DNA from: Aequorivita capsosiphonis DSM 23843
GTDB taxonomy: Bacteria; Bacteroidota; Bacteroidia; Flavobacteriales; Flavobacteriaceae
DNA: 64,000 nucleotides
Assembly (NCBI RefSeq): GCF_000429125.1
Contig: NZ_AUBG01000001.1
Coordinates: 1-64,000 of the forward strand
Reading direction: 5' to 3'
Shown: positions 62,828 through 64,000 of the stretch, one piece after another
How positions within the stretch are numbered: position 1 is the stretch's first letter
Layout: the number at the start of each line of letters is the position of its first letter
Translations under genes and position numbers: made by a program
Notes under the pieces: generated by a model
The model's database searches: none
The model's input: the letters and a program-made list of their open reading frames with translations, nothing else
What the model was told of the DNA's origin: nothing

Positions 62828-62968
62828 ATGAGTTCAAACAAAAAAGATTACAACAAAATTCCTGATTCCAGTAATAAAACTGCGAGAGGAAGTAAAAGTG
62901 TTCACAGTAAAAAAGACGATTCTACAGAAGATGGTTTTAAGCCTAATTTTGGGAAAGAAGAGGAATAA
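62828..62968 (+). CDS. Small charged protein 1 (46 residues)
   Basis: MSSNKKDYNKIPDSSNKTAR then GSKSVHSKKDDSTEDG and the end FGKEEE. Mostly Lys, Ser, Asp and Glu, no Trp or Cys, and predicted disordered. It lies 26 bp after the SDR. Resembles the next two ORFs in composition and length. Possibly a desiccation- or osmotic-protection peptide. Confidence 0.55.
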   Translation: MSSNKKDYNKIPDSSNKTARGSKSVHSKKDDSTEDGFKPNFGKEEE

Positions 62969-63015
62969 CTAATTGTGAGTTATTAGTTATGAGTATTAAT
63001 TAAAAAAACAACATT

Positions 63016-63153
63016 ATGGACGATAAAGAAGATGGATTTGATAAAAAAAGAGACCACAACCAATATGGTGAGGTAGAAAAGGATGAAAATGAGCAAACCA
63101 AGAAAAGAGATTTGCCGAAATCTCCAAACAAGGGAACTCAGGATAAATCATAA
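63016..63153 (+). CDS. Small charged protein 2 (45 residues)
   Basis: MDDKEDGFDKKRDHNQYGEV, then EKDENEQTKKRDLPKS and the end KGTQDKS. Same highly charged, disordered character as its neighbours. No family recognised. It lies 47 bp downstream of protein 1. Confidence 0.55.
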   Translation: MDDKEDGFDKKRDHNQYGEVEKDENEQTKKRDLPKSPNKGTQDKS

Positions 63154-63254
63154 ATTTATTTCACAATTGCAATTGGGATACTCTTTTAAGCGATTGTGTT
63201 ATCCTTGATCGTTAAGTATTTATAGCTTTATCTAAACTTTAAAACATAAATGCT

Positions 63255-63392
63255 ATGAGTAGTCCACAAAAAAAAGATTTGAAAGATTCTGGGGACAAAA
63301 AGAAAAACGGACCCCAATCCACAGTTAAAAAAGCTGTAGATAAAAAATCCGGGGCTGACAAAGGAAAAAGCGATACTGCTCGCAAAAAGTAA
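63255..63392 (+). CDS. Small charged protein 3 (45 residues)
   Basis: MSSPQKKDLKDSGDKKKNGP, then QSTVKKAVDKKSGADKGKSD and the end TARKK. Lysine-rich (about one third). Followed by a strong terminator. Opposite-strand frames over the same DNA lack protein character. Confidence 0.55.
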   Translation: MSSPQKKDLKDSGDKKKNGPQSTVKKAVDKKSGADKGKSDTARKK

Positions 63393-63410
63393 TTTGAAAA
63401 ACAGCTATAA

Positions 63411-63441
63411 AAACTTCCCATAACCAAAATATGGGAAGTTT
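63411..63441 (+). terminator. Terminator before ku
   Basis: AAACTTCCCAT (63411-63421) and ATGGGAAGTTT (63431-63441), 11-bp stem, then a run of T. Confidence 0.88.
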
Positions 63442-63522
63442 TTTTTGCGCTCTAATTTGGTTAAAATTCCTATAAATTGATATGAGCTAAATCATTATTT
63501 AATAATTTTAAAGAAAAACACT

Positions 63523-64000
63523 ATGAGATCAATTTGGAATGGTAGTATAAGTTTTGGTTTAGTTTCAATACCTATAAAAATGTATTCTGGATCTGAAGAT
63601 AGAAGACTAGATCTGGATATGTTGGATAGTCACGACCATGAAAGAATTAGGTATAAAAGAGTAAATGAAAAAACGGGTAAGGAAGTAGAATGGAAAGACA
63701 TAGTAAAGGGTTTTAAGCAGGACGAGGACTATGTTATTTTAGAGAAAGAGGATTTTGCATTGGCAAATATGAAGAAAAGTAAAACCATAGATATTGAGGA
63801 ATTTATTGAAGAAGATGAAGTAGCAGATGTATTATTTAAAAAACCATATTTCTTAGAACCACAGAAAGAAGGGAAAAAATCTTATAACCTACTACGCGAC
63901 GCGCTGAAAAAAACCGGGAAACTTGGTGTGGCAACTTTTGTGATGAGAGAAAAAGAAAATTTAAGTCTTATTGGCGTTTATAAAAATACTTTAGTTCTCA
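63523..64000 (+). CDS. ku: Ku protein (non-homologous end joining), truncated by the window end
   Basis: 159 residues visible from ATG 63523. The start MRSIWNGSISFGLVSIPIKM is the signature N-terminus of bacterial Ku, followed by RYKRVNEKTGKEVEWKDIVK, then FKQDEDYVILEKEDF and LLRDALKKTGKLGVATFVMR. Binds double-strand breaks as a homodimer ring and recruits LigD. It continues past the window; a ligD gene may follow. Own promoter region after the terminator. Confidence 0.95.
   Translation, partial: MRSIWNGSISFGLVSIPIKMYSGSEDRRLDLDMLDSHDHERIRYKRVNEKTGKEVEWKDIVKGFKQDEDYVILEKEDFALANMKKSKTIDIEEFIEEDEVADVLFKKPYFLEPQKEGKKSYNLLRDALKKTGKLGVATFVMREKENLSLIGVYKNTLVL

Noticed and set aside
1..64000. rRNA or tRNA genes
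   Set aside because: No conserved tRNA arm patterns (GGTTCGA-type T-loops with acceptor pairing) or rRNA segments were recognised on either strand. Absence was judged by eye only.

Overview
The window looks like a chromosomal segment of a marine-type Flavobacteriaceae (Bacteroidota). Supporting signs are: AT-rich DNA with almost no Shine-Dalgarno sequences; a type IX secretion C-terminal domain; BfmA/MobB/MobC-type mobilisation genes; a HmuY-type haem locus; TANNTTTG-type -7 boxes; and flavobacterial families such as DUF6607, DUF6876 and DUF3891. No rRNA or tRNA gene was seen. The window starts inside a gene cassette and ends inside a ku gene.

Layout. (1) 1-11333 is an integron-like cassette array. 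Eleven imperfect palindromes (S1-S11, about 120-250 bp) separate short cassettes, and every recognised cassette gene lies on the minus strand. A tyrosine recombinase (10197-11333) sits at the right end and reads in the same direction into the array. Each complete cassette begins with GTT plus about 7 nt and ends with the exact complement plus AAC. This sequence differs from cassette to cassette, as the R boxes of integron attC sites do. All eleven palindromes also carry G-T wobble pairs when the plus strand folds, which would be C-A mismatches on the other strand. This is the most unusual system in the window. (2) 11463-16317 is a mobilisable-element module: TraG/VirD4-like coupling protein, DUF5712 relaxase, BfmA-like protein, candidate oriT, DUF6876 protein, SSB. 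(3) 16221-31080: two copies of a 330-bp sequence, each followed by tandem 207-219-bp repeats, bracket a 12-kb iron/haem island. The island has a PchR-like AraC regulator, a TonB receptor, a HmuY lipoprotein, a T9SS-exported HmuY-like protein, DUF6607, ankyrin, DUF2271 and a PepSY-flavodoxin reductase. (4) 31.1-34.9 kb is decayed DNA plus a complete IS256-family element with an 8-bp target duplication. (5) 35.0-64.0 kb is a stress, DNA-repair and envelope region: PRC-barrel, CsbD, DnaE2-DinB, SRAP peptidase, DUF3891, PA2169-like, DASH cryptochrome, catalase HPII, DUF892, DUF421, a GntA-like N-hydroxylase, SDR, small charged proteins and Ku. Two glycan-type clusters lie within it: acyl-CoA dehydrogenase/PIG-L-methyltransferase/GT2, and GT/UDP-galactopyranose mutase/GH1-like.

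How it may work together (inference). The array would let the cell capture and shuffle promoterless or self-contained small genes, many of them exported or lipoproteins. The flanking mobilisation genes and long direct repeats mark the neighbourhood as an insertion hot spot. The right half is a more stable block for desiccation, oxidative and UV stress and double-strand-break repair.
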